Below, piece by piece: positions 1 through 6,011 of a stretch of DNA of 7,862 nucleotides. Both the position numbers and the translations under genes were made by a program. The stretch is from contig JAQGLD010000459.1 in the NCBI GenBank assembly GCA_028293055.1, forward strand, positions 1 to 7,862, written 5' to 3'. The notes under the pieces are model-generated. The model was not told the DNA's origin. It made no database searches and worked only from the letters and a program-made list of their open reading frames with translations. Source of the DNA: Alphaproteobacteria bacterium. GTDB taxonomy: Bacteria; Pseudomonadota; Alphaproteobacteria; Sphingomonadales; Sphingomonadaceae. Numbering within the stretch: position 1 is the stretch's first letter; each line of letters starts with the position of its first letter.

Positions 1-877
1 CGCCAATGTCGCCGCCGCCAAGGCGCTCGAGGCGAAGAAGGCGCCGGTCATGTATCGGGTGCACGAGCCGCCGAGCCGCGAGAAAGTGGTCGCGCTCAAG
101 GATTATCTCAAGACGTTCGGGATCGAGTTCGCGCTTGGCCAGGTGATCCAGCCGGAGACTTTCAACCATCTGCTCGAGCGGGTCGGTGATGCGGATTTCA
201 AGCCGCAGATCATGGAGCAGGTGCTGCGCACCCAGACCCAGGCTTATTATTCGCCGGCCAATAGCGGACATTTCGGCCTCGCGCTCGGCTCCTACGGCCA
301 TTTCACCAGCCCGATCCGCCGCTATGCCGACCTGATCGTCCACCGCTCGCTGGTCCGCGCCTACCGGCTCGGCGAGGGCGCACTGACCGACGCGGAAGCG
401 GAGGCGATGGAAGTGACCGGCGAGTTGATCTCGCAGCTCGAGCGCCGGGCGATGGCGGCGGAGCGCGACACGATCGACCGCTATGTCGCGGCCTATCTGT
501 CCGAACGGGTCGGCGACCTCGTCGATTGCCGGATCACCGGAGTGCAGCCGTTCGGCTTCTTCGCCACGGTCGAAGGGCTTGGCGGCGACGGGCTGGTCCC
601 GGTCTCGACCCTGGGCAGCGAATATTTCCGCTATGACGAGGCGAAGCAGGTCCTGTTCGGCGAGCAGAGCGGCGACACGTTCGTGCTGGGCCAGCGGCTC
701 AGGCTGCGCCTGGTCGAAGCCAATCCGATCTCCGGAGGCCTGCGCTTCGAGCTGCCCGACGCCCAGTCGGGACCGGCGCGGACCGGGCGACGCGACGGCC
801 GACGCGACCGCAAGGTCGGCGAGAAGCCACGCCGCACGCAGGGCAAGCGCGGTCGGCCGGCGAACATCCGCCATTGA
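1..877 (+). CDS. rnr: Ribonuclease R, C-terminal part (partial at left edge)
   Basis: This is a 3'-to-5' processive exoribonuclease that degrades structured RNA in the cytoplasm (RNase II/RNB family). The reading frame is open from base 2, so the start lies outside the window; 291 residues are visible. They contain the end of the RNB catalytic domain, with the signature HFTSPIRRYADLIVHR at visible residues 100-115. An S1 RNA-binding domain follows (about residues 169-251, including the GFFATVEGLGGDGLVPVS stretch). A strongly basic Arg/Lys-rich tail (about 257-291) is typical of RNase R and favours it over RNase II. The catalytic Asp cluster would lie upstream and cannot be checked. The gene ends in TGA at 875-877 and is convergent with the glycosyltransferase. 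No obvious terminator hairpin is seen in the 37-base gap. Confidence 0.95.
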   Translation, partial: ANVAAAKALEAKKAPVMYRVHEPPSREKVVALKDYLKTFGIEFALGQVIQPETFNHLLERVGDADFKPQIMEQVLRTQTQAYYSPANSGHFGLALGSYGHFTSPIRRYADLIVHRSLVRAYRLGEGALTDAEAEAMEVTGELISQLERRAMAAERDTIDRYVAAYLSERVGDLVDCRITGVQPFGFFATVEGLGGDGLVPVSTLGSEYFRYDEAKQVLFGEQSGDTFVLGQRLRLRLVEANPISGGLRFELPDAQSGPARTGRRDGRRDRKVGEKPRRTQGKRGRPANIRH

Positions 878-914
878 GTTCCAGGATCCCTACGGACCCG
901 CGCCCGATCCGCCG

Positions 915-2126
915 CTAGGCGCGCGCCAGCCGGTACACCCCGATCACGCTGTCGAGGATGTCGGGCCAATTGTAGCTCATGCTGGCCGAGACTGCGGCAA
1001 GTCCGAGACTGCGGCGGCGCAGCGGCGAGCGGATCAGCGATTCGACCGCCTCGGCATAAGCGTCGACATCCCGCGGCGGGACCAGTAGGCCGCTGCGGCC
1101 ATTCTCGATCAGCGCCTGGGCGCTGCCGACATCGGCGCTGACCACGGCCAGACCGGCGGCCATCGCTTCGAGGTTCACATTGCCGAACGCCTCGGTGATG
1201 CTTGGATTGACCAGCATGTCCGCGCTCGCCACGGCCCGGCCGAGAGCGTCGCCGTCGAGATGGCCGGTGAACACGGCTTCGGGCAGATGCGCCTCGAGCC
1301 AGGCCCGAGCGGGTCCTTCGCCGACGATCAGCGGCCGTACATCGTGGCCGCGCGATTGCAGCGCCTTCACCGTCGCGACGAACGTGTCGAGGCCCTTTTC
1401 CTGGACCAGCCGCCCGAAGAAAAGCAGGGCGATGTCGTCCCGCGAGTAACCGAGCGTGCGCCGCCAGGCGTCGCTGCGCCTGGCAGGCGTAAACTGGCCA
1501 TGCTCGACGCCGCGACCCCAGATGTGGACACGGTCGTCCTCGACACCATATTCGCGCAGGCTTTCCGCCATCGCCCGGTTCGGAGCCAGGACATAGTCGC
1601 TACGCGAGTAGAAGGTGCGGAGGCGATGCTTGATCGCCGGAGTGACGAAGCCGAGCCCGTAATATGCCGGGTAGGTCTCGAAACGAGTATGCATGCTCGC
1701 CACGACAGGCAAGCCAAGCGATTTGGCGAACCTCTGCGCCCGCCCGCCGAGATAATCCGGGCAGGAGAGATGCACGTGGGTCGGCGCGAAAGTCTCAATG
1801 TCCGCGCGGATGGCGGCCGGGAAGCCGGTGGACAGCCGGTATTCCGGGCGACCGGGAAACCCGATCGACGGGGTCGAGACGAGATCGCCCGCCGGCGCGA
1901 AGGCCGGCACGCGCGCGGTGGGCGAATAGACCCGCACCGCCGCGCCGCGACTCAGCAGATGCGCGACGAGGCGGTTGAGCGCACGATTCGCCCCATCGCG
2001 GACGCAATTGTAATTGCCCGAGAAAAGCGCGATCCTCAGGCCCTCCGCAGAGGGCGCGGGGCGCTGCCACATGCCCAGGCGCGAAACCTCGCGGTCCCTT
2101 GGACGAAATGAAATATTGGACTGCAT
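915..2126 (-). CDS. GT4-family glycosyltransferase (GT-B fold, MgtA/mannosyltransferase-like)
   Basis: A predicted cytoplasmic retaining glycosyltransferase of 403 residues, with no signal peptide or membrane segment. The N-terminal Rossmann-like domain has the RIALFSGNYN...RDGANRAL motif (residues 31-50) seen in sphingomonad GT4 proteins, then SMHTRFETYPAYYGLGF (144-160). The C-terminal nucleotide-sugar domain has FFGRLVQEKGLD (236-247), LIVGEGPARAWLEA (266-279) and the E-x7-E motif TEAFGNVNLE with E312 and E320. The family includes GDP-mannose-dependent alpha-mannosyltransferases and other lipid glycosyltransferases; donor and acceptor cannot be read from the sequence. A weak AAGGGA/GGGA lies upstream of the ATG at 2126. 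An in-frame ATG at 2072 (Met19) would give an N-terminus closer to that of relatives, but its upstream GAGG is too distant, so the start is uncertain. It is transcribed alone on the minus strand. Confidence 0.9.
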   Translation of the reverse strand: MQSNISFRPRDREVSRLGMWQRPAPSAEGLRIALFSGNYNCVRDGANRALNRLVAHLLSRGAAVRVYSPTARVPAFAPAGDLVSTPSIGFPGRPEYRLSTGFPAAIRADIETFAPTHVHLSCPDYLGGRAQRFAKSLGLPVVASMHTRFETYPAYYGLGFVTPAIKHRLRTFYSRSDYVLAPNRAMAESLREYGVEDDRVHIWGRGVEHGQFTPARRSDAWRRTLGYSRDDIALLFFGRLVQEKGLDTFVATVKALQSRGHDVRPLIVGEGPARAWLEAHLPEAVFTGHLDGDALGRAVASADMLVNPSITEAFGNVNLEAMAAGLAVVSADVGSAQALIENGRSGLLVPPRDVDAYAEAVESLIRSPLRRRSLGLAAVSASMSYNWPDILDSVIGVYRLARA

Positions 2127-2188
2127 TCGATCCCAATCCCTTGGTCCCGCTTAATGCCAGATTAGCGGACATCGGCACCAGACCGCAG

Positions 2189-2202
2189 TGAACAAATGTT
2201 CA
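2189..2202. promoter_or_regulatory. Palindrome TGAACAAATGTTCA, candidate operator
   Basis: The arms TGAACA and TGTTCA are exact reverse complements around an AA centre. It sits 63-76 bases upstream of the glycosyltransferase start codon, where a minus-strand -35 region could lie. The core GAAC-N4-GTTC matches the shape of the Gram-positive LexA (SOS) box, whereas the alphaproteobacterial LexA site is usually a direct repeat, GTTC-N7-GTTC. The regulator is therefore unassigned; that it is an operator is inferred from symmetry and position only. Confidence 0.35.
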
Positions 2203-2501
2203 TGGCGTGACCCTTGCGTCACACCGCCTTCCCGACGGCATATGGGGATGCAGCTCCATTGGCGTTATTGCGAAGTGGTTCCGGGGGACTTTGAAACGTA
2301 TCTCACGCTGGCTCGGCTACAGCCTGGCCGCCCCCTTGTTCTCGCCTTGCTTGCCGCAGGCTAGTTTTCCTGGCCTCGGCGTGAATCTAGGACGGGAGCT
2401 ATACGCCCACCGTCTCTTATCGCTGCCGACGACCGGCACGGCCCGGCTCGCGGAGGGCAGCGGCGATCCGAAACCTCGGCTGCATTCGCAAACCGGCCGA
2501 T

Positions 2502-2526
2502 GGAACAGGCGGGCCGCTGCTCGGTT
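2502..2526 (+). promoter_or_regulatory. Possible EcfG-type (general stress) promoter
   Basis: GGAAC (2502-2506) is followed after 17 bases by GTT (2524-2526), within the sequence CGGTTC. The alphaproteobacterial general-stress sigma factor EcfG recognises GGAAC-N16/17-CGTT, so this is a near match with one deviation at the C before GTT. Transcription from it would start about 14 bases before the ATG at 2547, leaving room for the ribosome binding site. The motif is short and may be coincidental. Confidence 0.27.
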
Positions 2527-2531
2527 CGCCC

Positions 2532-2540
2532 AGGGAGGAG
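2532..2540 (+). promoter_or_regulatory. Strong ribosome binding site for the FMN reductase
   Basis: AGGGAGGAG lies 6 bases before the ATG at 2547 and fixes that start. It is the clearest Shine-Dalgarno sequence in the window. Confidence 0.8.
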
Positions 2541-2546
2541 ATCGCC

Positions 2547-3116
2547 ATGTCCAAGCCCCGCAAGATTGCAGTTCTGGTTGGAAGCCTTCGCGAGGCGTCG
2601 CTCAGCCGAAAGGTTGCGCAGGCGTTCGCGCGGCTCGCTCCCGACACTCTCTCGCTGAGCATCGTCGAGATCGGAGACCTGGCGCTCTACAATGAGGATA
2701 TCGAGGGCGATGTTCCCGAGAGCTGGCGACGTTTCCGGAATGAGATGCGCGACCATGACGCGGCCCTGTTCGTCACGCCGGAATATAATCGGTCGGTGCC
2801 CGGCCTTCTCAAGAATGCGATCGACGTCGGCTCTCGGCCGTACGGATCGAGCGTCTGGGCCGGCAAGCCGGCCGGCGTCGTCAGCGTCTCGCCAGGCGGG
2901 CTCGGCGGGTTCGGCGCCAACCATCACTTACGCCAGTCGCTCGTCTTCCTCGACATGCCGGTGATGCAGCAGCCCGAAGCCTATCTCGGCGGCGCCGGAG
3001 GCTTCTTCGACGCGCAGGGTGAAGTGAAGGTGGAAGGAACGCGCAAGTTCTTCGCGACGATCATCGAATCTTTCGCGGCCTGGGTCGAAAGGATCCTTGC
3101 CGATCCAGAACGGTAG
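2547..3116 (+). CDS. NAD(P)H-dependent FMN reductase (ChrR/YieF-like flavoprotein)
   Basis: A 189-residue flavodoxin-fold reductase of the FMN_red family, about the length of E. coli ChrR/YieF (188 residues). Such soluble enzymes use NAD(P)H and bound FMN to reduce quinones, azo dyes, chromate or other acceptors, often by two electrons, which limits oxidative stress. Visible motifs are the FMN-phosphate loop GSLREASLSRK (12-22), the signature TPEYNRSVPGLLKNAID (77-93), the glycine loop SPGGLGG (115-121) and HHLRQSLVFLDM (126-137), which align closely with ChrR. The ATG at 2547 is well supported by GGGAGGAG about 6 bases upstream. It appears monocistronic and converges on the small secreted-protein gene. 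The natural substrate cannot be told; chromate reduction in particular should not be assumed. Confidence 0.92.
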   Translation: MSKPRKIAVLVGSLREASLSRKVAQAFARLAPDTLSLSIVEIGDLALYNEDIEGDVPESWRRFRNEMRDHDAALFVTPEYNRSVPGLLKNAIDVGSRPYGSSVWAGKPAGVVSVSPGGLGGFGANHHLRQSLVFLDMPVMQQPEAYLGGAGGFFDAQGEVKVEGTRKFFATIIESFAAWVERILADPER

Positions 3117-3166
3117 AGAGCTATTTTCGGCATCCGGCGGAGGCCGCCCCTGCTTGGAAAAGCCGA

Positions 3167-3394
3167 CTAGCCGTGGCGGCGGGCCGGGGCGCTCCTCTGG
3201 AGGCTGCAGCGGCGGCCATGCAGGTCGCTGGGTGCCGAGCAGACATAGACATCGTCGCTTCCGCTGCTGTCCGAGACGATCCGGGGCGGACTCATCGAGC
3301 CGGGCGAGGGGAGGAGGACGAAAGTGGCGGCGCAAACCGGCACGGGCGCGGCAATCGCCAACGCCAAGCCTGCCGGTGCCAACCAGATTCGCAT
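3167..3394 (-). CDS. Small secreted protein of unknown function
   Basis: A 75-residue open frame that I do not recognise as a family. It is judged real because it begins with a good Sec signal peptide: MRIW, a hydrophobic core rich in Leu/Ala (about 5-19), and a likely cleavage site near CA|AT (about 22/23). It also has a ribosome binding site, AAGGGGG, about 9 bases before the ATG at 3394. The predicted mature part is short, Ser/Pro-rich then Arg-rich, with a SSGSDDVYVC stretch and two cysteines (C52, C63) that could pair in the periplasm. The VPVC before Ala22 is not a good lipobox, so a lipoprotein is unlikely. It lies 60 bases downstream of the hydrolase gene on the same strand and could be cotranscribed, but two palindromes at its start suggest separate control. 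It converges with the flavin reductase. Confidence 0.6.
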   Translation of the reverse strand: MRIWLAPAGLALAIAAPVPVCAATFVLLPSPGSMSPPRIVSDSSGSDDVYVCSAPSDLHGRRCSLQRSAPARRHG

Positions 3395-3400
3395 CGAATC
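3386..3400. repeat. Perfect palindrome centred on a start codon, with two GANTC sites
   Basis: GATTCG-CAT-CGAATC has 6-base arms around a 3-base centre, and the centre is exactly the minus-strand ATG of the small secreted protein. In the transcript the AUG would form the loop of a 6-base-pair hairpin. Each arm also contains a GANTC pentamer, the methylation site of CcrM in Alphaproteobacteria. Function is inferred, not shown. Confidence 0.5.
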
Positions 3401-3418
3401 ATCCCCCTTAGGATCCGC

Positions 3419-3433
3419 TCGATAGTCTATCGA
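3419..3433. promoter_or_regulatory. Palindrome TCGATAGTCTATCGA, candidate operator
   Basis: The 7-base arms TCGATAG and CTATCGA are exact reverse complements around a single T. It is 25-39 bases upstream of the start codon of the small secreted protein (minus strand) and just after the end of the hydrolase gene, which suits an operator overlapping a promoter. It lacks a following T run, so a terminator is less likely. I do not recognise the binding protein. Confidence 0.35.
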
Positions 3434-3454
3434 ACCGGCTGAACGCCAGCTGAA

Positions 3455-4789
3455 TCAGCGGTTTGCGGACCAGCGATTTGCCGCGAATTCGAGGAAGGCG
3501 GGCCAGTTCGGCGCATTGCTGTGGCCGTCCTCATGCTGCCGGAAGGCGATCCTGCCCGAGGCGCGAGTCTCTCCCACCGCAGGCCAGGAATCACCGACCA
3601 GCCCGGGCATTCCGAACAGTCGATAGACAGGCGAAGCCGCCCGCGCAGCCTCGAAGCTGCCACGCGGATCGACCCAGCCGTCGCCATGCTCGACCGTCCC
3701 GGCTCCGATGAAGAGGGGGCGTGGCGCGGCCAGCGCGATCAGCATATGAGCGTCGACCTGCAGTTCGGCACTGGTCAGCGGCCCGGCATATTTGAGGAAA
3801 TTGGGCGCGAACCAGTGATATTCGCCGCTCGCGGCGAGATTCTCGATTTGCTCGCCGAAATGGCGGCGCAGCAATTTGGCCCCGCCCGCCCCCGACGAAC
3901 CGGTGAAGCCGATCGAGAATCGTGGATCATAGGCCATGGTAACGAGCGCGGCCTTACCGTAGCGCGACAGGCCCTCGATCGCGATTCGGCGGCCGTCGAT
4001 GCGGCGATCGCGGGTGAGCAGGTCCATCGCCCGGCTGGCGCCCCACGCCCAGGCGCGCAGCGCGCCCCATTCGTCGGCCCGGCGCGGCTGGCCCCGGGCG
4101 GCGGCGCCGATTACCCCTTCGGCAAGGCCGGCGCCGTCGTCGGGCTGGATGGTGCCGGGCACCAGGACCGCATAGCCCCAGCCGCGCGAGACGACCTGCT
4201 CCGTCCAGTCGGGCCCGGTGCTCGGTGGCGGCCTCAAACCCGGGAAATGGGACCCCTCCGGGAATCCGAGCTCGAGGATGAGCGGCACTCGCCCGCGCGT
4301 CTTCTGGGGGAGCGTCACATCGAGCCGGATCCCCAGCGTCGGGGCACTTGCGGACCGACCGGTATAGTGGCTGGTGACGACCTGAACCCCAGCCTTTATC
4401 CGAGTCTCGGACCAGTCCAGGCCCCAGTCGATGCTTGGCGCCGTGGCGGGGACTCGGCCGAACACTTCGCGATCGAACAAGGCGAGGATCTCGGGACGGC
4501 GGATTCGAGTCCATTGACCCGCGCTCTTGATCTCCTTGCCGTCCCAGCCGCGTAGCAGGGGTGGCAAGGGCGCGGCTGGTCCTACCCTGGCCTCGTCATA
4601 ATTGGCGGCGTTGGGCGCATCGGGATGCTGGCCGTCCGCCCCCGGCCGCAACGCCGCAAGGCCCATCCGGGCGAGCGTAGCCTGATAGTCACGCTGGGTG
4701 TCGGCCTGGCGCTGCGGCGACGGCTGGGCGGTCGCAGCGGAGGCCAGGCCGGCGAGCAGCAGCAGCCAGGACGCGCGCCGCCGGATCAA
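3455..4789 (-). CDS. Secreted CE15-like alpha/beta hydrolase (glucuronoyl-esterase-type)
   Basis: A predicted exported serine esterase of 444 residues. CE15 enzymes cleave the ester between glucuronoxylan and lignin; annotations of relatives also use 'acetylxylan esterase'. The start is taken as TTG at 4789-4787: this frame is open further upstream, but that part overlaps dcd and is not protein-like, whereas the TTG is followed at once by a signal peptide (three Arg, then WLLLLAGLA, cleavage at ATA|QPS, about 21/22). Visible motifs are [10 protein letters not shown] (175-184), the nucleophile motif [12 protein letters not shown] with Ser275 (CE15 consensus GCSRxGK), GSSGAGGAK (297-305), EYHWFAPNF (323-331), [19 protein letters not shown] (346-364) and the likely catalytic His423 in [10 protein letters not shown]. 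The usual Glu 23 residues after the nucleophile is Ser298 here; acids at E367, D370 or D374 may replace it. It probably acts in the periplasm or outside. Its start overlaps the dcd stop by four bases (TTGA), suggesting translational coupling. Confidence 0.85.
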   Translation of the reverse strand: MIRRRASWLLLLAGLASAATAQPSPQRQADTQRDYQATLARMGLAALRPGADGQHPDAPNAANYDEARVGPAAPLPPLLRGWDGKEIKSAGQWTRIRRPEILALFDREVFGRVPATAPSIDWGLDWSETRIKAGVQVVTSHYTGRSASAPTLGIRLDVTLPQKTRGRVPLILELGFPEGSHFPGLRPPPSTGPDWTEQVVSRGWGYAVLVPGTIQPDDGAGLAEGVIGAAARGQPRRADEWGALRAWAWGASRAMDLLTRDRRIDGRRIAIEGLSRYGKAALVTMAYDPRFSIGFTGSSGAGGAKLLRRHFGEQIENLAASGEYHWFAPNFLKYAGPLTSAELQVDAHMLIALAAPRPLFIGAGTVEHGDGWVDPRGSFEAARAASPVYRLFGMPGLVGDSWPAVGETRASGRIAFRQHEDGHSNAPNWPAFLEFAANRWSANR

Positions 4790-5340
4790 AGCTTGGGCAG
4801 GGTCACGCCGCGCTGGCCCATATATTTGCCGGCGCGGTCGGCATAGCTGGTCTCGCACGGCTCGTTGCCTTCGAGGAAGAGGAACTGGCAGGCGCCTTCG
4901 TTGGCGTAGACCTTCGCGGGCAGGGGGGTGGTGTTCGAGAATTCGAGCGTGACATGGCCCTCCCAGCCAGGCTCGAGCGGTGTCACATTGACGATGATCC
5001 CACAGCGCGCATAGGTCGATTTGCCGAGGCAGATGACCAGCACGTCGCGCGGCACCCGGAAATATTCGACCGTGCGGGCGAGCGCGAAGCTGTTGGGCGG
5101 GATGATGCAGCAATCGGTCTTGCGATCGACGAAGCTGTTCGCCGCGAAATCTTTCGGATCGACGATCGCGCTGTCGACATTGGTGAAGATCTTGAATTCG
5201 TCGGCTACCCGCGCGTCATAGCCATAGGAGGAGAGGCCGAAACTGATCGTGCCCTCCCGCCTTTGTCCATCGACGAACGGCTCGATCATTCCGTCGGCAA
5301 GCGCCCGCTCGCGAATCCATCTGTCTGACATGATGCTCAT
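4786..5340 (-). CDS. dcd: dCTP deaminase
   Basis: This enzyme deaminates dCTP to dUTP and ammonia, the first step of the usual route to dUMP and then dTMP in Gram-negative bacteria; it acts as a cytoplasmic trimer. The 184 residues match the alphaproteobacterial Dcd type along the whole length. Visible motifs include [18 protein letters not shown] (37-54), [19 protein letters not shown] (76-94), [11 protein letters not shown] (105-115), and [14 protein letters not shown] (128-141), whose E133 corresponds to the catalytic Glu138 of E. coli Dcd. The C-terminus is [22 protein letters not shown]. Start codons at 5340 and 5331 are both possible; related proteins often begin MSIM, so 5340 is chosen, although no strong ribosome binding site is seen. 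It lies 46 bases downstream of the UPF0262 gene, probably as one operon, and its TGA overlaps the probable TTG start of the hydrolase. Confidence 0.97.
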   Translation of the reverse strand: MSIMSDRWIRERALADGMIEPFVDGQRREGTISFGLSSYGYDARVADEFKIFTNVDSAIVDPKDFAANSFVDRKTDCCIIPPNSFALARTVEYFRVPRDVLVICLGKSTYARCGIIVNVTPLEPGWEGHVTLEFSNTTPLPAKVYANEGACQFLFLEGNEPCETSYADRAGKYMGQRGVTLPKL

Positions 5341-5386
5341 CGGGGCGTTTCATCGCCGGAACCGGCGGTCGAGGCAAGCGCGGCTG

Positions 5387-5851
5387 TTACTTGATGTGGA
5401 GCACGCAGATCAGCGTAAACAGGCGGCGCGCGGTGTCGAAATCGAGCTCGACCTTGCCGTCCAGGCACTCGCGCAGCAGCTCCGAGGCGTCGTTGTGAAT
5501 GCCCCTGCGCGCCATGTCGATCGTCTCCAGGCCCATGTGCGAGCCCGCCCGCACCGCCGCGAAATAGCTCTCGCACACCGCGAAATAGTCGCGGATCGGC
5601 CGCTTGAACCGCGCCAGGCCGAGCCGGACCGTCTCGAGCAATTCGCCCGATTCGTCCTTGATGTCGATCGCCAGGCGGTTGTCCTCGATCCTCAGGCGAA
5701 TCCTGAACGGGCCGTCCAGCCCCTCGGGCTTGAAGAAATTCTCCTCGAGCAGGTCGAAGATCGCGACCTTGCGCTCGCGCTCGATATCCTCGTTGCGGCG
5801 AATGATCGTCCGCTCGTCGAGCTCGATATCGAGGATGCGCGGGTCCGCCAT
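5387..5851 (-). CDS. UPF0262 family protein of unknown function
   Basis: A 154-residue protein that matches the uncharacterised UPF0262 family over its full length. Typical conserved blocks are visible: ERERKVAIFDLLEENFFKPEG (24-44), DYFAVCESYFAAV (88-100), IDMARRGIHNDASELLRECL (111-130) and DFDTARRLFTLICVLH (137-152). It has no signal peptide or membrane segment, so it is probably cytoplasmic. The frame stays open to 5992, but the extra N-terminus is not protein-like and runs into the divergent promoter region. The ATG at 5851 is chosen because AGGA lies about 9 bases upstream and it gives the usual family length. It is the first gene of the likely UPF0262-dcd-hydrolase operon, divergent from dnaB. 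No function can be assigned; gene context suggests a link to replication or nucleotide supply only weakly. Confidence 0.88.
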   Translation of the reverse strand: MADPRILDIELDERTIIRRNEDIERERKVAIFDLLEENFFKPEGLDGPFRIRLRIEDNRLAIDIKDESGELLETVRLGLARFKRPIRDYFAVCESYFAAVRAGSHMGLETIDMARRGIHNDASELLRECLDGKVELDFDTARRLFTLICVLHIK

Positions 5852-5864
5852 GGCCGATCCTGTT

Positions 5865-5899
5865 AGAGCATGATCGGCAAAAGGGGCAGCCGCTTTTGC
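5865..5899. repeat. Partial copy of a dispersed alphaproteobacterial palindromic repeat
   Basis: The stretch starting AGAGCATGATC and containing GCAAAAG (5877-5883), a 9-base loop and CTTTTGC (5893-5899) resembles the left half of a very common alphaproteobacterial repeat, which I recall as AGAGCATGATC, a CCGAAAAG-type arm and a matching TTTTCGG arm, closing with GATCATGCTC. The closing GATCATGCTC half is missing here. A second hairpin, CCGCTT (5905-5910) / AAGCGG (5918-5923), follows directly. The identification is from memory of the consensus. Confidence 0.5.
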
Positions 5900-5925
5900 G
5901 CGCTCCGCTTTGAGACGAAGCGGGC

Positions 5926-5945
5926 TTATCCACAGCCGCTCCACA
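5926..5945 (+). promoter_or_regulatory. DnaA box with a partial second box one helical turn away
   Basis: TTATCCACA at 5926-5934 is a perfect match to the DnaA-box consensus. The core TCCACA recurs at 5940-5945, exactly 11 bases after the first core (5929-5934), on the same face of the helix. The pair lies in the 160-base region between divergent dnaB (start 6012) and the UPF0262-dcd genes (start 5851). No cluster of boxes or AT-rich unwinding element is present, so this looks like a regulatory site, not a replication origin. DnaA binding is inferred. Confidence 0.55.
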
Positions 5946-6011
5946 CAAAGCGCCACCGGAAAGTCGGGCCGCGCACTACCCGTCGGGGCCAAGCGGGTTT
6001 AGGGATGGGCA

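Larger units (their letters stand above)
2127..2546. other. Intergenic control region between divergent genes
   Basis: About 420 bases separate the glycosyltransferase start from the flavin reductase start. The left part holds a perfect inverted repeat (2189-2202) and an imperfect GTGAC-N6-GTCAC inverted repeat (2207-2222). The right end holds a candidate GGAAC/GTT promoter and a strong ribosome binding site. The middle (about 2230-2490) contains short open frames in several phases, but none has a ribosome binding site or recognisable protein similarity. I see no RNA gene or clear terminator there. Confidence 0.6.

Noticed and set aside
1260..2111. A 283-codon plus-strand frame across the glycosyltransferase
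   Set aside because: Antisense to a gene with intact GT4 motifs; the composition is Arg-rich and non-globular.
2242..2364. A 40-residue plus-strand frame (start MGMQLHWRYCEV) in the intergenic region
   Set aside because: It has no ribosome binding site and no recognisable similarity. Frames this long are expected by chance in GC-rich DNA.
3136..3148. Small hairpin GGCGG-AGG-CCGCC between the convergent reductase and small secreted protein genes
   Set aside because: The stem is only 5 base pairs with no T run on either strand, too weak to call a terminator.
3521..4555. A 344-codon plus-strand frame across the hydrolase gene
   Set aside because: It lies opposite a gene with clear signal peptide and CE15 motifs; its translation is Arg/Gly/Pro-rich with no motif, a typical GC-rich shadow.
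4790..5113. Upstream extension of the hydrolase frame as a 552-residue protein or fusion
   Set aside because: This part fully overlaps dcd in another frame and reads as Arg/Pro/His-rich noise. The signal-peptide-like sequence begins right after the TTG at 4789, so the true start is there.
5852..6011. Chromosomal replication origin, because of the DnaA box
   Set aside because: There is one perfect box and one partial box, no box cluster, no AT-rich unwinding element and no origin-type neighbours such as dnaA, hemE or parAB. A regulatory role is more likely.
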